A stretch of DNA of 59,265 nt from Bdellovibrio sp. (lineage in GTDB: Bacteria; Bdellovibrionota; Bacteriovoracia; Bacteriovoracales; Bacteriovoracaceae). A program made the position numbers and the translations under genes. Every line of letters starts with the position of its first letter. The stretch's first letter is position 1. Positions 26,720-35,001 of this stretch are shown here, piece after piece. Under the pieces are notes generated by a model. The model saw only the letters and a list, made by a program, of their open reading frames with translations, ran no database searches and was not told the origin of the DNA. Location: the NCBI GenBank assembly GCA_016187935.1, contig JACPIU010000039.1:1-59265 (forward strand), given 5' to 3'.

Positions 26720-27329
26720 GACGATTAACTTGTCGGAATTTCAAAAGAAAAGGACGAGTATTTTCTTTTGTTTGAGTCTTTTACTCGGGTCTTTCTTTCT
26801 ACAGGCCAAGACGCTGGTTCCAGGAATGGCCATTCTTATGCCTGAATGGGAAATTGTTCAGTTACAAGATGCCCGAGGAAATATTGAGATTAAAAGGCCA
26901 AAAAGTTGGGAATATTTGCCAGGGGCCTTCGGTTTGACCCATCTGTTTGTTACCAATCCCAAAGTTAAAAATCGCACCTCTATCTCTCTCACAGTAACCG
27001 GCATCAATAATTTAGATTTTGGGGCGATAGCAGGGGAGAGAGACTATCCACAGTACAAGGAAGGCCGACTCCGTTGGGCCACTAAGATGGGGGCGGTCAT
27101 TTCTCAATTTGAACCTTACAGTTTTGCAAAAGACGGCCATGCCAATCTCATTCACAAAGGTGGAGTGGCGTATCATCTCTCGGGACAAAATTATCAGGAA
27201 TTTTCTTATTTTATTATGTGTACTGGGAAGAAAAGTAATCTTATTCATCTGAAGGCGGTATCGCGAGATAGTGCTGAAGCCATTCGTCCAATCATGGACG
27301 AGATGGCGTACAATTTAAAATGTCTTTGA
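26718..27329 (+). CDS. Exported protein of unknown function
   Basis: The start is uncertain. ATG 26718 gives a typical signal peptide (K-K-R, hydrophobic core, Q-A near residue 29) and overlaps the ATG of the divergent gene within CATG. ATG 26685 has a better ribosome site (AGTAGG at 26670-26675) but lengthens the n-region and overlaps the divergent gene by 35 bp. The mature part of about 175 residues has a beta-rich pattern with single domains like P-K-S-W-E-Y-L and a C-terminal M-A-Y-N-L-K-C-L. It resembles small periplasmic proteins of the PsbP/DUF1795 type only in general layout; I do not assign a family. Confidence 0.65.
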   Translation: MTINLSEFQKKRTSIFFCLSLLLGSFFLQAKTLVPGMAILMPEWEIVQLQDARGNIEIKRPKSWEYLPGAFGLTHLFVTNPKVKNRTSISLTVTGINNLDFGAIAGERDYPQYKEGRLRWATKMGAVISQFEPYSFAKDGHANLIHKGGVAYHLSGQNYQEFSYFIMCTGKKSNLIHLKAVSRDSAEAIRPIMDEMAYNLKCL

Positions 27330-27343
27330 GGGTATGAAGGCGT

Positions 27344-27658
27344 TTAGATTTTTTCCATCGCTTTCATGGTCTGATTCATGGCCCGCTGAACTTGGCGCAT
27401 GATCTGCAATTCTTGTTTTACCCGCAATTGTTCAATCTTGCGTTTGATCATCAACTCGTTGCGTTTTTCTAAGGCCACGCGCATTTTTTTCAGGCGTTCC
27501 GATTGTTTCTCAGAAGAATTACCCATAGGCATTTCGTAATCGCCTTCAATATTGATCATATCCATTTCTTCGTATTGCATATCATCTTGAGCGCACACCG
27601 GGGTGATGGTGAAAAGAGTGCTGATAAGTAAACTCAAAATGAGAAATAAAAATTTCAT
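27344..27658 (-). CDS. Small exported protein with long helical C-terminus
   Basis: ATG 27658 is chosen because GGGGGC lies just upstream and the signal peptide (M-K-F-L-F-L-I-L, ending V-C-A) starts there. The mature protein of about 80 residues has an acidic Met-rich start and then one long helix rich in Lys, Arg, Gln and Met, likely coiled coil. Function unknown. The gene is the last of a minus-strand run of small exported proteins (29187 down to 27344). Confidence 0.65.
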   Translation of the reverse strand: MKFLFLILSLLISTLFTITPVCAQDDMQYEEMDMINIEGDYEMPMGNSSEKQSERLKKMRVALEKRNELMIKRKIEQLRVKQELQIMRQVQRAMNQTMKAMEKI

Positions 27659-27732
27659 AGTGCCCCCAAAGATAACCCAATAAAACATTTACCTATTGTA
27701 TAGAAAAAATGTCGCTCTTTGCCAAGGGCCTG

Positions 27733-27779
27733 AGACTTCTTTAATAACCTAGCATTCTGAAAGGTTCTAAAAGAAGTCT
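27733..27779 (-). terminator. Long hairpin at the 3' end of the small lipoprotein operon
   Basis: AGACTTCTTT... at 27733-27750 pairs with 27762-27779 at 16 of 18 positions, with an 11-base loop. On the minus strand it starts inside the stop codon of the 27778-28104 gene. No T run follows, so it may be a stabilising or attenuating hairpin and not a strict terminator. Confidence 0.5.
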
Positions 27780-28104
27780 AACGTTTGGAGGCCTTTTTAA
27801 TGGCCGTCCCATTGACTACGACGCAGCCGTTCAATTCCATAAAAAAGGTCGCATTGGTAATGAAATCTGCCCCAGATTTACTCTGAGCGCTCCGAATGGC
27901 CTCATCCATGAGCCCAATATGCTGTCCTTGATCCTTTGATGCACTTGGACAGAATTTGTCTTCCACTGGTCCTATTTCTTGTAATATTTCACCCCGGCCG
28001 AGAGACGACTCTGTCATAGAAACAGCGGCAGCTTCCATGATTCGCATCCGTGTAGCGCAACTAGCTAGCGCACCAAGTAAAATGAGTGTCACGGTAAATT
28101 TCAT
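27778..28104 (-). CDS. Small lipoprotein, TRL-like
   Basis: ATG 28104 is chosen because it overlaps the TGA of the upstream gene as ATGA and starts a lipoprotein signal (M-K-F-T-V-T-L, lipobox L-A-S-C with Cys16). About 108 residues. The pattern G-P-V, a Cys, then D-E-A-I-R-S-A and C-V-V-V-N-G-T-A-I recalls the TRL-like lipoprotein group, whose function is unknown. It looks distantly related to the lipoprotein encoded directly upstream. Confidence 0.72.
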   Translation of the reverse strand: MKFTVTLILLGALASCATRMRIMEAAAVSMTESSLGRGEILQEIGPVEDKFCPSASKDQGQHIGLMDEAIRSAQSKSGADFITNATFFMELNGCVVVNGTAIKKASKR

Positions 28105-28454
28105 AAGAAACCAATCCCGGTCACCGTAATGCATTGCTCTGAAACTACGCCGGCATTGAAACTATCAAGGCCACTGATGACATTATTGATGTAACGCAAC
28201 TGTTGGCCGTTACCATGATCGCGAGTGCTCATAAAGGCCCGCTCTATTGTGGGCGCATCTCCAAATTGGAAGCCGAAAACGCTCCATACGCAATCTTCTC
28301 CTTGGATAGGTCCCACAGAAGCCCCTTGGGTAAAGTTCTTATCAAAAGAGATCATCTTGATTTGCTGGGCATATTGATAGGAGGCACAGCTTTGAATGAC
28401 GAGTATTAAGGCCATCAATAGGAATTTCGCGAGTACCTGCACGTTGTGCCTCAT
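28101..28454 (-). CDS. Small lipoprotein, TRL-like paralogue
   Basis: The 117-residue protein has a lipobox V-I-Q-S-C with Cys23. Its mature part contains G-P-I-x-G-E-D-C, a D-A-P-T-I-E-R-A-F segment, N-N-V and C-I-T-V-T-G, in the same order as in the downstream gene. Translation of the two is coupled by an ATGA overlap. Function unknown. The shared layout suggests tandem duplication. Confidence 0.72.
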   Translation of the reverse strand: MRHNVQVLAKFLLMALILVIQSCASYQYAQQIKMISFDKNFTQGASVGPIQGEDCVWSVFGFQFGDAPTIERAFMSTRDHGNGQQLRYINNVISGLDSFNAGVVSEQCITVTGIGFL

Positions 28455-28539
28455 GGTTTGGTTTATTTACTCCAATGCTGCAGCAATTCTATGCAAAGCT
28501 TCGACGAGAGGGAAGCGAAAAAATTAGACGAGAGCGTGA

Positions 28540-29187
28540 TTAAAGATTTTCAGTGCTAAAAAAAGCGCAATCAGACATTCCATCACTGACGGTGGGGTCA
28601 AAAATAAATTTGCGCTGGCCGTGATTGAAATATAAGAAAGTATGATCCCAACTGAAGCCGGCCCTGGTTTTAATGCCCATTCGATCAAGCATGTATTTAG
28701 TCGTCAGCATATAATGTCGGCAAAATCCTTTGCCATCGGCAACGGCCATATCCATTGAGGTTGTGGGGAATACATCTTCATCCGGTTCCATCAGATGATT
28801 AGTCACACAACTGGCCAAACAGACCGCTTGAGCACTGGTGAGTCCTTCGCGTATTTGTTTTGCCTTGAGGTCGCGTGCTAGCGAATGCAAATAAGGTCGC
28901 ACCGAGAATTCATCACCACCAGAAATTATTCCCTGCAAAACGCTGCCAAACTCGTCGAAAATACCGCGATAGATCGGGAACATGGCCCATTGAGCAGTGC
29001 TGGCACGATAGTGGGACACCATGCCGGCCGGTGGTTGTTTAAATTCTACCGATAGACCATGCTGGTTTGGTCTTAAGCAACGTTGGCGGGCCTGCTCCAC
29101 CCGATTGGCGAGATTGCCGGCCAAGGCGGAGGCACAGGTTAGGGAAGTGAGGGTCAAAAACAAAACGGCCATCGGCTTTATGAACAT
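28540..29187 (-). CDS. Exported transglutaminase-like cysteine protein
   Basis: ATG 29187 is chosen for the GGAG site seven bases upstream and the signal peptide that follows (M-F-I-K-P, ending A-S-A-L-A). The mature protein shows a transglutaminase-fold triad: Cys in G-K-G-F-C-R-H, His in W-D-H-T-F and Asp in I-F-D-P-T. In this superfamily the triad serves peptidases, amidases or acyl transfer in the periplasm. About 215 residues in total. Confidence 0.8.
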   Translation of the reverse strand: MFIKPMAVLFLTLTSLTCASALAGNLANRVEQARQRCLRPNQHGLSVEFKQPPAGMVSHYRASTAQWAMFPIYRGIFDEFGSVLQGIISGGDEFSVRPYLHSLARDLKAKQIREGLTSAQAVCLASCVTNHLMEPDEDVFPTTSMDMAVADGKGFCRHYMLTTKYMLDRMGIKTRAGFSWDHTFLYFNHGQRKFIFDPTVSDGMSDCAFFSTENL

Positions 29188-29330
29188 AGATTTCTCCAAA
29201 AGTGGTTGGGCCGGCACCTTATGACAAATTGCGTTGCTAAAAAAGTGGGAAGGTAAAAAAATACACACCGCCTGGCAAAGGTCTGTACGCCATGGGACAA
29301 AGACTTCGAAATTTACTTAAAGGGGATAAT

Positions 29331-29741
29331 ATGTTGAAAACATTGAGTTTACTCGCATCTTTAACAATTTCAAATGCTTATGCTTTGAACCTGCAAACCG
29401 TCATGTGTGGGCCGAAAGAGGGCCAAGCTGTTTCAGAGCTAGTCTTCGTGGTCGGTTCAGAGGCCGGTAAAACCCAAGTGACCGGGCTGATTCAGCGCCA
29501 GGGCGATTCACTGTTACCGGCCGATAGCTGTTTTTCTTATAAGCAAGCACCTCGCGAAGTGAAGGCCAATATTAAAAATGCTCAAGGCATTGTAGGGATT
29601 TGCGTGTATATAACCAGTGACGATGGTTCAGGTGATATGGCGATACTCAAACGTGAAGGAAAAGAATTTCGCGCCTATTTAAAGCAAGTGGTCATCGATT
29701 CTCCCAACACTGAGATGGGCGAATTAATTTCTTGCTATTAG
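29331..29741 (+). CDS. Small exported protein of unknown function
   Basis: ATG 29331 is chosen for the GGGG-containing ribosome site and the signal peptide (M-L-K-T-L-S-L-L, ending A-Y-A). The mature part is about 115 residues, beta-rich, with four cysteines that could form two disulphides, the last one next to the C-terminus. I do not recognise the family. It lies 9 bp before the methyltransferase gene on the same strand. Confidence 0.68.
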   Translation: MLKTLSLLASLTISNAYALNLQTVMCGPKEGQAVSELVFVVGSEAGKTQVTGLIQRQGDSLLPADSCFSYKQAPREVKANIKNAQGIVGICVYITSDDGSGDMAILKREGKEFRAYLKQVVIDSPNTEMGELISCY

Positions 29742-29749
29742 AAAGTGAC

Positions 29750-30898
29750 ATGACGGAAAAAAAAATTCATCGGCCTGTCTGGGAAGGTGCTGTGGGCATC
29801 ATCGCGCAGATTGTGCTTCAAGGGCTTCCTCTCGATCAAACGCTCAAGCTGGTGTACAAAAAAAATCCCAAATGGGGTTCTAAGGATCGGCGTCTCATCG
29901 GCCAAATGGTGTTCGATTGTGTGCGCTATTGGCGAAAGTATTTGGTCATGAGTGGATATACCTGGAACGATCAAACTGTTTGGGGTCAAGAGCACGTCAC
30001 TGCGTGTATGAATATTTGGGCGCAGGAGCATGACTACGCTGACAAAGTGGAAAATACCATCGCACTTTCCTTTAACGATCGGGAATCTTTTCCTGACTGG
30101 ATGGCAGGCGAAACTTCCGAGGAAGTTCTGGCGGCCTTAAATCAAGAGGCCCACATTTTCTTGCGTGCCAACGCGCTTAAAAATTCAGCTTCATCGCTTG
30201 GCCGTTTGTTGCAAGATAAAGGTATCCAAGTCGAAGTGATGGGGGATGCCGTCAAAGTGGTGGACCGCGCCGCCTTTAGAAAGGCCACCAATGACAATCT
30301 TTTTTTTGCCGGACTTTTTGAAGTACAGGATTTGGGTTCCCAGCAAATCGCTCCCATGCTGCAAGTAAAACCTCATGATCGGGTGTTGGATGCCTGCGCC
30401 GGCAATGGGGGAAAAACTTTGCATTTGGCCCAGCTTATGCACAATCAAGGACAGATCATGGCCAGTGATATCTCTGAACTTAAACTCAGGCAAATTGAGG
30501 TTCGTTGTCGTGATGCTCGGATTTCGATCGTGCGCACACGCCTGGCGCCGATTAGCGGTTTGCTTTTCGATGCCGTCTTATTGGATGTTCCCTGCTCCGG
30601 ATTGGGAGTCATCCGTCGCCATCCTGAAAGGAAGTGGCAATGTACTCCTGATAAAATTGCCGAATTGGTGGAAGTGCAGCGGGGATTACTGGAGAGTTAT
30701 AAAAAGACCGTCCGTCCCGGCGGGGCCTTGCTCTATGCCACTTGTACTTTTGTCGCGGCCGAAAATCAGCTTCAGATTAAATCCTTTCTGGCGCGCAATT
30801 ATGAATGGAAACTGGAAGAGGAGAAGAGTTTTTTGGCCGGTGCGCGAGGTTGGGATTGTTTTTATGCCGCCCGTTTGCGCTTTGGTGTTTCGGTGTGA
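29750..30898 (+). CDS. RsmB/NOL1-type RNA (cytosine-5) methyltransferase
   Basis: The protein of about 382 residues has a NusB-like N-terminal helical part (about 1-130) and a SAM-dependent methyltransferase domain. The SAM-binding motif is L-D-A-C-A-G-N-G-G-K-T. The two cysteines of the m5C family are present: Cys in D-V-P-C-S-G-L-G (release) and Cys in A-T-C-T-F (nucleophile). The layout matches RsmB, which methylates 16S rRNA C967, although RsmF-like or tRNA targets cannot be ruled out. The start at ATG 29750 avoids overlap with the preceding gene. Confidence 0.9.
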   Translation: MTEKKIHRPVWEGAVGIIAQIVLQGLPLDQTLKLVYKKNPKWGSKDRRLIGQMVFDCVRYWRKYLVMSGYTWNDQTVWGQEHVTACMNIWAQEHDYADKVENTIALSFNDRESFPDWMAGETSEEVLAALNQEAHIFLRANALKNSASSLGRLLQDKGIQVEVMGDAVKVVDRAAFRKATNDNLFFAGLFEVQDLGSQQIAPMLQVKPHDRVLDACAGNGGKTLHLAQLMHNQGQIMASDISELKLRQIEVRCRDARISIVRTRLAPISGLLFDAVLLDVPCSGLGVIRRHPERKWQCTPDKIAELVEVQRGLLESYKKTVRPGGALLYATCTFVAAENQLQIKSFLARNYEWKLEEEKSFLAGARGWDCFYAARLRFGVSV

Positions 30899-30919
30899 AA
30901 TACTATAATATAAAGCACC

Positions 30920-31711
30920 ATGTTTGTTTTTATTTCAAAAATTATTAATTTATTTATTTCACCCTTTTTTCTTCTGACCTTGTCATGCCTCGTTCCTTTC
31001 TTGGCCATTTTTAAAATAGAGAAACGCTGGTTGCGAATATTTCTTCTGGGCGCCCCTCTATGGGTGATGATGCTGATTTGTTCTCCGCTTGGGCCTATGC
31101 TGGCGCATATGATTGAAAAGGAAATTCCGCTCTTAACGCGGGAACAGTTTGAAGAAGCGGTAAAAAAAACTCCCGATCATCCCGTCGCCATCGTCGTCCT
31201 GGCGGGCGGAGTGGCCCGTTATTACACCGCCCTTCAACATTTTAAATTTCCACCGAATTTTTCGCGCTTTTCCACACCCTTTTTTTGGGGCAAAAGCTAT
31301 CCCAATGTCCATTTCATTGTTTCTTGCGGCCTACCGGATGAACCAGTTGGAGAATATTTAAATGAAGGCCCCAGCATGCAGAAATTTGCCCTTGAGGTGG
31401 GCCTCGATCCCGTGCGCATTCACGTCACCCGTTGCACCCGTAATACCTTTGAGGAGGCCCAGGCCGCACAAGAAATTATTAAGACCCTGGGGCCACAACT
31501 GATCTTTGTTTCGAGCACCGCCATCCATCTGCCACGGGCGATGGGGATTTATAAAAAGCTGGGCATTGCGCTTGGGCCCTTTCCGTCCCAGTACTACACC
31601 ATTCCTACCACTGATTTATATTCTTTTAGCAAGGCCAACATTGAACTTCTGCGCCAGTCCTTGCATGAACTGATCGGGCGCGTGGCCTATAAACTGACAG
31701 GTAAGTTATAG
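30920..31711 (+). CDS. YdcF/ElyC-family membrane protein (DUF218)
   Basis: The 263-residue protein has two membrane spans at about residues 6-28 and 37-58, then a cytoplasm- or periplasm-facing DUF218 domain. Typical family pieces are A-I-V-V-L-A-G-G, then E-G-P-S-M, T-R-C-T-R-N-T-F-E-E-A and F-V-S-S-T-A-I-H-L-P-R-A. In E. coli ElyC affects peptidoglycan and enterobacterial common antigen assembly. The TAG stop is part of the target duplication of the palindromic element that follows. Confidence 0.85.
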   Translation: MFVFISKIINLFISPFFLLTLSCLVPFLAIFKIEKRWLRIFLLGAPLWVMMLICSPLGPMLAHMIEKEIPLLTREQFEEAVKKTPDHPVAIVVLAGGVARYYTALQHFKFPPNFSRFSTPFFWGKSYPNVHFIVSCGLPDEPVGEYLNEGPSMQKFALEVGLDPVRIHVTRCTRNTFEEAQAAQEIIKTLGPQLIFVSSTAIHLPRAMGIYKKLGIALGPFPSQYYTIPTTDLYSFSKANIELLRQSLHELIGRVAYKLTGKL

Positions 31712-31831
31712 CAGGCCGTTGAAAAAAGCCAATCTGCGTCGTTGCTCAATCGTTCGCTTGTGCGGCTTGCCTCTAGCAAGCCTCCGTGCTCACTCAATCG
31801 CGCCTAGCATCTCAGCCTTTTCAACGGCCTG
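31712..31831. mobile_element. MITE-like 120-bp palindromic element
   Basis: Perfect 14-bp inverted ends (CAGGCCGTTGAAAA and its complement) at 31712-31725 and 31818-31831 enclose about 92 bp. The middle has a perfect seven-base-pair hairpin, GGCTTGC-CTCTA-GCAAGCC. Both sides are flanked by ATAG (31708-31711 and 31832-31835), a plausible 4-bp target duplication. No coding frame is inside. Confidence 0.75.
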
Positions 31832-31857
31832 ATAGGTGATGGATGACCATTCTTATC

Positions 31858-31902
31858 TGGACTCAATTCCGAATTAGTGATACTATTATGGAATGCATTC
31901 CA
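31858..31902 (+). promoter_or_regulatory. Possible leaderless promoter and palindrome at the AAA_14 start
   Basis: TGGACT (31858-31863), a 17-bp spacer and TACTAT (31881-31886) lie six bases from ATG 31893. The palindrome TGGAATGCATTCCA at 31889-31902 covers the start codon. No ribosome site is present, which fits a leaderless mRNA. Confidence 0.4.
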
Positions 31903-33068
31903 AATTGGTTGCCCGTAGACTTGTCATGGATTTACCCAAAGGTCAATCGGCTTTTCTTTGGGGGCCAAGGAAGTCTGGTAAAAGCACCTTTCTTAAAGAA
32001 AAATTTCCGCTCTCAGTCTGTTTTAATCTTTTAGAAACTGATCTTTTTTTTAGACTGAATAAATCCCCCCACCTCTTAAGAGAAGAAATCGAAGCTTTGC
32101 CACCTGATCAGTTAAGCCGGCCGATTATCATTGATGAGGTTCAAAAGATACCGGAGTTGCTAGAAGAGGTGCATCTTCTGATCGAAAAAAGAAAAATTTC
32201 CTTTATCTTGTGCGGATCATCCGCCCGCAAATTGAGGAAAGTACACGCAAATTTGTTGGGAGGGAGGGCATGGCGATTTCATATGTATCCGTTTACTTCT
32301 GTGGAATTAGGAAAAATTGATCTCCTGGATGTTTTTAATCGCGGCCTAATTCCCAGTCATTATCAATCTGGGCAATATCGAAAATCCCTCAAGGCCTATG
32401 TCAATGATTATCTCAATGAGGAGATTCGCGCGGAGGGATTGGTGCGCAATCTCTCCGCATTTGGAAAATTTATAGATTCTCTTCGGTTTTGCAACGGCGA
32501 ACTTATTAATTATTCCAATATCGCACGGGATTGTGCTGTTGATTCCAAAACGGTCAAAGAATATTTTCAAATTCTAGTCGATACGTTGCTGGGCGATTAT
32601 GTTTGGCCTTACGTAACAAGCCCCGCCCGTGATTCGATCACTTCCACACCCAAGTTTTATCTCTTCGATGTAGGCGTTGCCAATTATATTAAGAATGTCA
32701 AAGTTGATGAGTTAAAAGGCGCGGATGCAGGTCACGCGTTTGAACATTTCATACTCATGGAATTGTGGGCCTATCGTGGTTATTCTGACCTGGAATTTGA
32801 AATTGCTTATTGGCGTAATAAAGCAGGCGATGAGATCGATTTCGTTTTGAATCGAGGGAAAATTTCTATCGAATGCAAGATTAGTTCAAGGATTGAAAAA
32901 AATGACCTGAAAAATCTTGTCAAGTTTGCCAACATTGCACACCCTGATCGTCTTATTCTTGTCTGCAATGAAAGAAGAAATCGCATCACGGAAATTGATG
33001 GCCATAAAATTGAAATACTGAATTGGGAAAATTTTCTCAAACTTCTTTGGTCTGGAAGAATACTATAG
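31893..33068 (+). CDS. AAA_14/DUF4143 ATPase
   Basis: The 391-residue protein has a Walker A G-P-R-K-S-G-K-S-T near residue 24, a Walker B I-I-I-D-E-V-Q near 79 and the sensor S-S-A-R-K. The C-terminal half is DUF4143, with a PD-(D/E)xK-like element (G-D-E-I-D-F, then E-C-K). These ATPases are common, often multicopy and mobile in bacteria, and their function is not settled. Location just downstream of a MITE-like element supports an accessory nature. Confidence 0.88.
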   Translation: MHSKLVARRLVMDLPKGQSAFLWGPRKSGKSTFLKEKFPLSVCFNLLETDLFFRLNKSPHLLREEIEALPPDQLSRPIIIDEVQKIPELLEEVHLLIEKRKISFILCGSSARKLRKVHANLLGGRAWRFHMYPFTSVELGKIDLLDVFNRGLIPSHYQSGQYRKSLKAYVNDYLNEEIRAEGLVRNLSAFGKFIDSLRFCNGELINYSNIARDCAVDSKTVKEYFQILVDTLLGDYVWPYVTSPARDSITSTPKFYLFDVGVANYIKNVKVDELKGADAGHAFEHFILMELWAYRGYSDLEFEIAYWRNKAGDEIDFVLNRGKISIECKISSRIEKNDLKNLVKFANIAHPDRLILVCNERRNRITEIDGHKIEILNWENFLKLLWSGRIL

Positions 33069-33421
33069 AACAAGGTAACAAGGCGCAGGAATCAGGTGCC
33101 ACACGCCTGGTGGTAGCGTTGGTGCAGCAATTTATTTTATCACAGACCAAGCGATCAACACCCTTGTCACTCCATGATGTAAGAATTTATTTTCCAAAGT
33201 AAGAATTATTTTTGTTCACTTCACGCACTTGAGGTGAGCATTTATTAAAAAAAAATCCTTGTAAAATGAATATATGCGCGAGCATTTGAGTTTTAAGCAT
33301 GCTCGAAAAATCAGTGCCCTGTAAATGATTCGATTTTGTCTTCCAATGCTTATGGCCCGAATGCGCATGCGAAATTTCTCTCATAAATCTGTGGTATATA
33401 TTTTGAAAATTGGGAGGAGTT
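33069..33421. other. Intergenic region without a gene
   Basis: The stretch holds the 13-bp repeat GGTGCCACACGCC at 33095-33107, near-direct repeats of GTAAGAATT around 33179 and 33200, and a hairpin (CGAGCAT, 13-base loop, ATGCTCG) at 33279-33305. I see no protein-like frame. Confidence 0.5.
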
Positions 33422-34246
33422 ATGAATCTGAAAAATCTTAAAAATGAAGTTCTGCTGCAAAATACAAAAAACCTGATTAAAGAAGAAAATCGCATTCTGG
33501 CAAAAGTCCTTGCACATTTTCAAGAGATCGAATCGCGAAAACTATATCTGGAACTGGGATATGGTGGTCTTTTTTCGTTTGCGGTTAAAGAACTTGGATA
33601 TAGCGAAGCCGCGGCCCAAAGAAGGATTGAGGCCTTGCGCTTTCTCAAGAAAACTCCCGAGGCGCTCCCCATTGTGGAAAAAGGTAATCTCAATTTGAGC
33701 AACTTATCGCTTCTTGAGCGCATTACAAAAGAAGCTCAGGCAACTCATGCTCAAAATGTCGAGGCGCTTAACCTGATTCAGGCAGAAACTACTTCCGCTG
33801 CGAAGGCCGAGAACAAGTTGCGCGAATTTTTTAAGTTGGAAAATAAAAAACGGGTTATTTCAATGGAAGTGGATGAGGAAACTTATCAATTGTGGTTACA
33901 GACGAAAGCAAAAATGGGGGAAGCGAAAGATGCTGTCGTCCTCAAGAAATTATGCCAGTCTCGCCAACAAAGCGAGAGTAAGAAAACACAACCGAAAGTA
34001 CGCCAAGCACCCACTGCCCGGATAGCGGGAGTCGTTTTACGACGAGAACTTTTAAAAGAGGCCGGGCATCGCTGCCAGTATGTCAGTCCGATCAATGCGC
34101 GACGTTGTGAGAATCAACACTTTCTTCAATGCGATCATAAGGTTCCGTACTGCCTGGGAGGCGAAACTACGCAGCAAAATATGCGCGTTCTTTGTCAGCA
34201 ACATAATCAGATGGTCTATCAGAATTTGAAAAGCATTAATCTGTGA
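33422..34246 (+). CDS. HNH endonuclease-domain protein
   Basis: ATG 33422 has a strong GGGAGGAG ribosome site. Residues 1-180 are helical and repeat-like, with no recognised domain. Residues about 215-270 form an HNH domain: a Cys pair around C-Q-Y and R-C-E, then F-L-Q-C-D-H-K-V-P, G-G-E-T-T-Q-Q-N, L-C-Q-Q-H-N. This resembles DUF222-HNH-type proteins that occur in many copies in some genomes. The role (mobile nuclease or defence) is open. Confidence 0.85.
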   Translation: MNLKNLKNEVLLQNTKNLIKEENRILAKVLAHFQEIESRKLYLELGYGGLFSFAVKELGYSEAAAQRRIEALRFLKKTPEALPIVEKGNLNLSNLSLLERITKEAQATHAQNVEALNLIQAETTSAAKAENKLREFFKLENKKRVISMEVDEETYQLWLQTKAKMGEAKDAVVLKKLCQSRQQSESKKTQPKVRQAPTARIAGVVLRRELLKEAGHRCQYVSPINARRCENQHFLQCDHKVPYCLGGETTQQNMRVLCQQHNQMVYQNLKSINL

Positions 34247-34373
34247 GGGACAGCTCGTTCTTTTGGAAATTATTTTCGTTTTCCTTCTAAAGGCATGAAT
34301 GTCAGTAATTCCTTAAATGGCCAGTGACAAAATAAATTGCTGCACCATCGCTACCACTCGGCGTGTGGCATCT

Positions 34374-34700
34374 TTAGGCTGCAATGGCCTCCAAAATTGT
34401 ACCGAGTGTACTTAATGTCGGATTAAATTCTTTCTTTTCATCGATGAGATCATACAAAGTCTGGCGTCCGAGACCAGTTTTTTGTGCAAGCTTTACCTTG
34501 GAAATGGCACGTAAATGGGCCACCAATACATCCCGAAATGTTTCCACATCGTTATCCAAGAGTGCCTCAACCAAGATCCCGCGAATGACTTTGGGATCTT
34601 GGAATTTTTCACAATGAGTTCCATGCTTAATCAATTTCGACTTTGCGAAGCACTTGGGCGAGGAGCCTTTGTGCTTTTTTGATGTCTTTGCTTTGCCCAT
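34374..34700 (-). CDS. higA: HigA-like antitoxin (HTH)
   Basis: ATG 34700 (M-G-K-A-K) is chosen; it lies within the end of the toxin gene, so translation is coupled. The protein of about 108 residues has a basic N-terminal part and an XRE-type helix-turn-helix (V-K-L-A-Q-K-T-G-L-G-R-Q-T-L-Y-D-L). It ends with the N-P-T-L-S-T-L-G-T-I-L-E-A-I element typical of HigA/addiction-module antidotes. It should neutralise the toxin and, with it, repress the promoter at 34973-35001. Confidence 0.87.
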   Translation of the reverse strand: MGKAKTSKKHKGSSPKCFAKSKLIKHGTHCEKFQDPKVIRGILVEALLDNDVETFRDVLVAHLRAISKVKLAQKTGLGRQTLYDLIDEKKEFNPTLSTLGTILEAIAA

Positions 34701-34941
34701 TTTTATTTCCTCCAAGGAGGATGATGACCATTCCACCTGTTACAAAATGTGTATATATCCTAATCCCTGATTTCCATTTCAGTTCAATCAAGTTGTCGAA
34801 GCAATTGATTGTCCCCCAGTGGCCATCGATTTCAATTCGCTGCAGTCTCGCATCAATGATCAGTTGGGTTTTTATGGGTTGTCGCTGGTACCACTCATTA
34901 AACGCAACGGTTTTTAATATTCGAATTCTTTGTATGTTCAA
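34627..34941 (-). CDS. higB: HigB/RelE-like toxin (phage Gp49-like family)
   Basis: The start is set at TTG 34941, six bases after GGGAG; an ATG at 35001 would fall upstream of the predicted transcription start. The protein of about 104 residues fits the Gp49-like/HigB family: L-I-E-L-K-W-K-S-G-I-R-I-Y, I-I-L-L-G-G-N-K-N-G-Q and D-I-K-K-A. Such toxins cut mRNA on the ribosome. Toxin-first order, with the antitoxin overlapping the 3' end by 74 bp, is the usual HigBA layout. Confidence 0.85.
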   Translation of the reverse strand: MNIQRIRILKTVAFNEWYQRQPIKTQLIIDARLQRIEIDGHWGTINCFDNLIELKWKSGIRIYTHFVTGGMVIILLGGNKNGQSKDIKKAQRLLAQVLRKVEID

Positions 34942-34972
34942 GTGGAACTCCCACCCAGATGAACATGACTCG

Positions 34973-35001
34973 ATTGTACGGTATTCCGTACATGAAGTCA
35001 A
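34973..35001 (-). promoter_or_regulatory. higBA promoter with palindromic operator
   Basis: Minus-strand TTGACT (35001-34996), a 17-bp spacer and TACAAT (34978-34973) form a strong promoter. The palindrome TGTACGG-TATT-CCGTACA at 34975-34992 lies between and over the boxes, as expected of a HigA operator. Confidence 0.82.
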
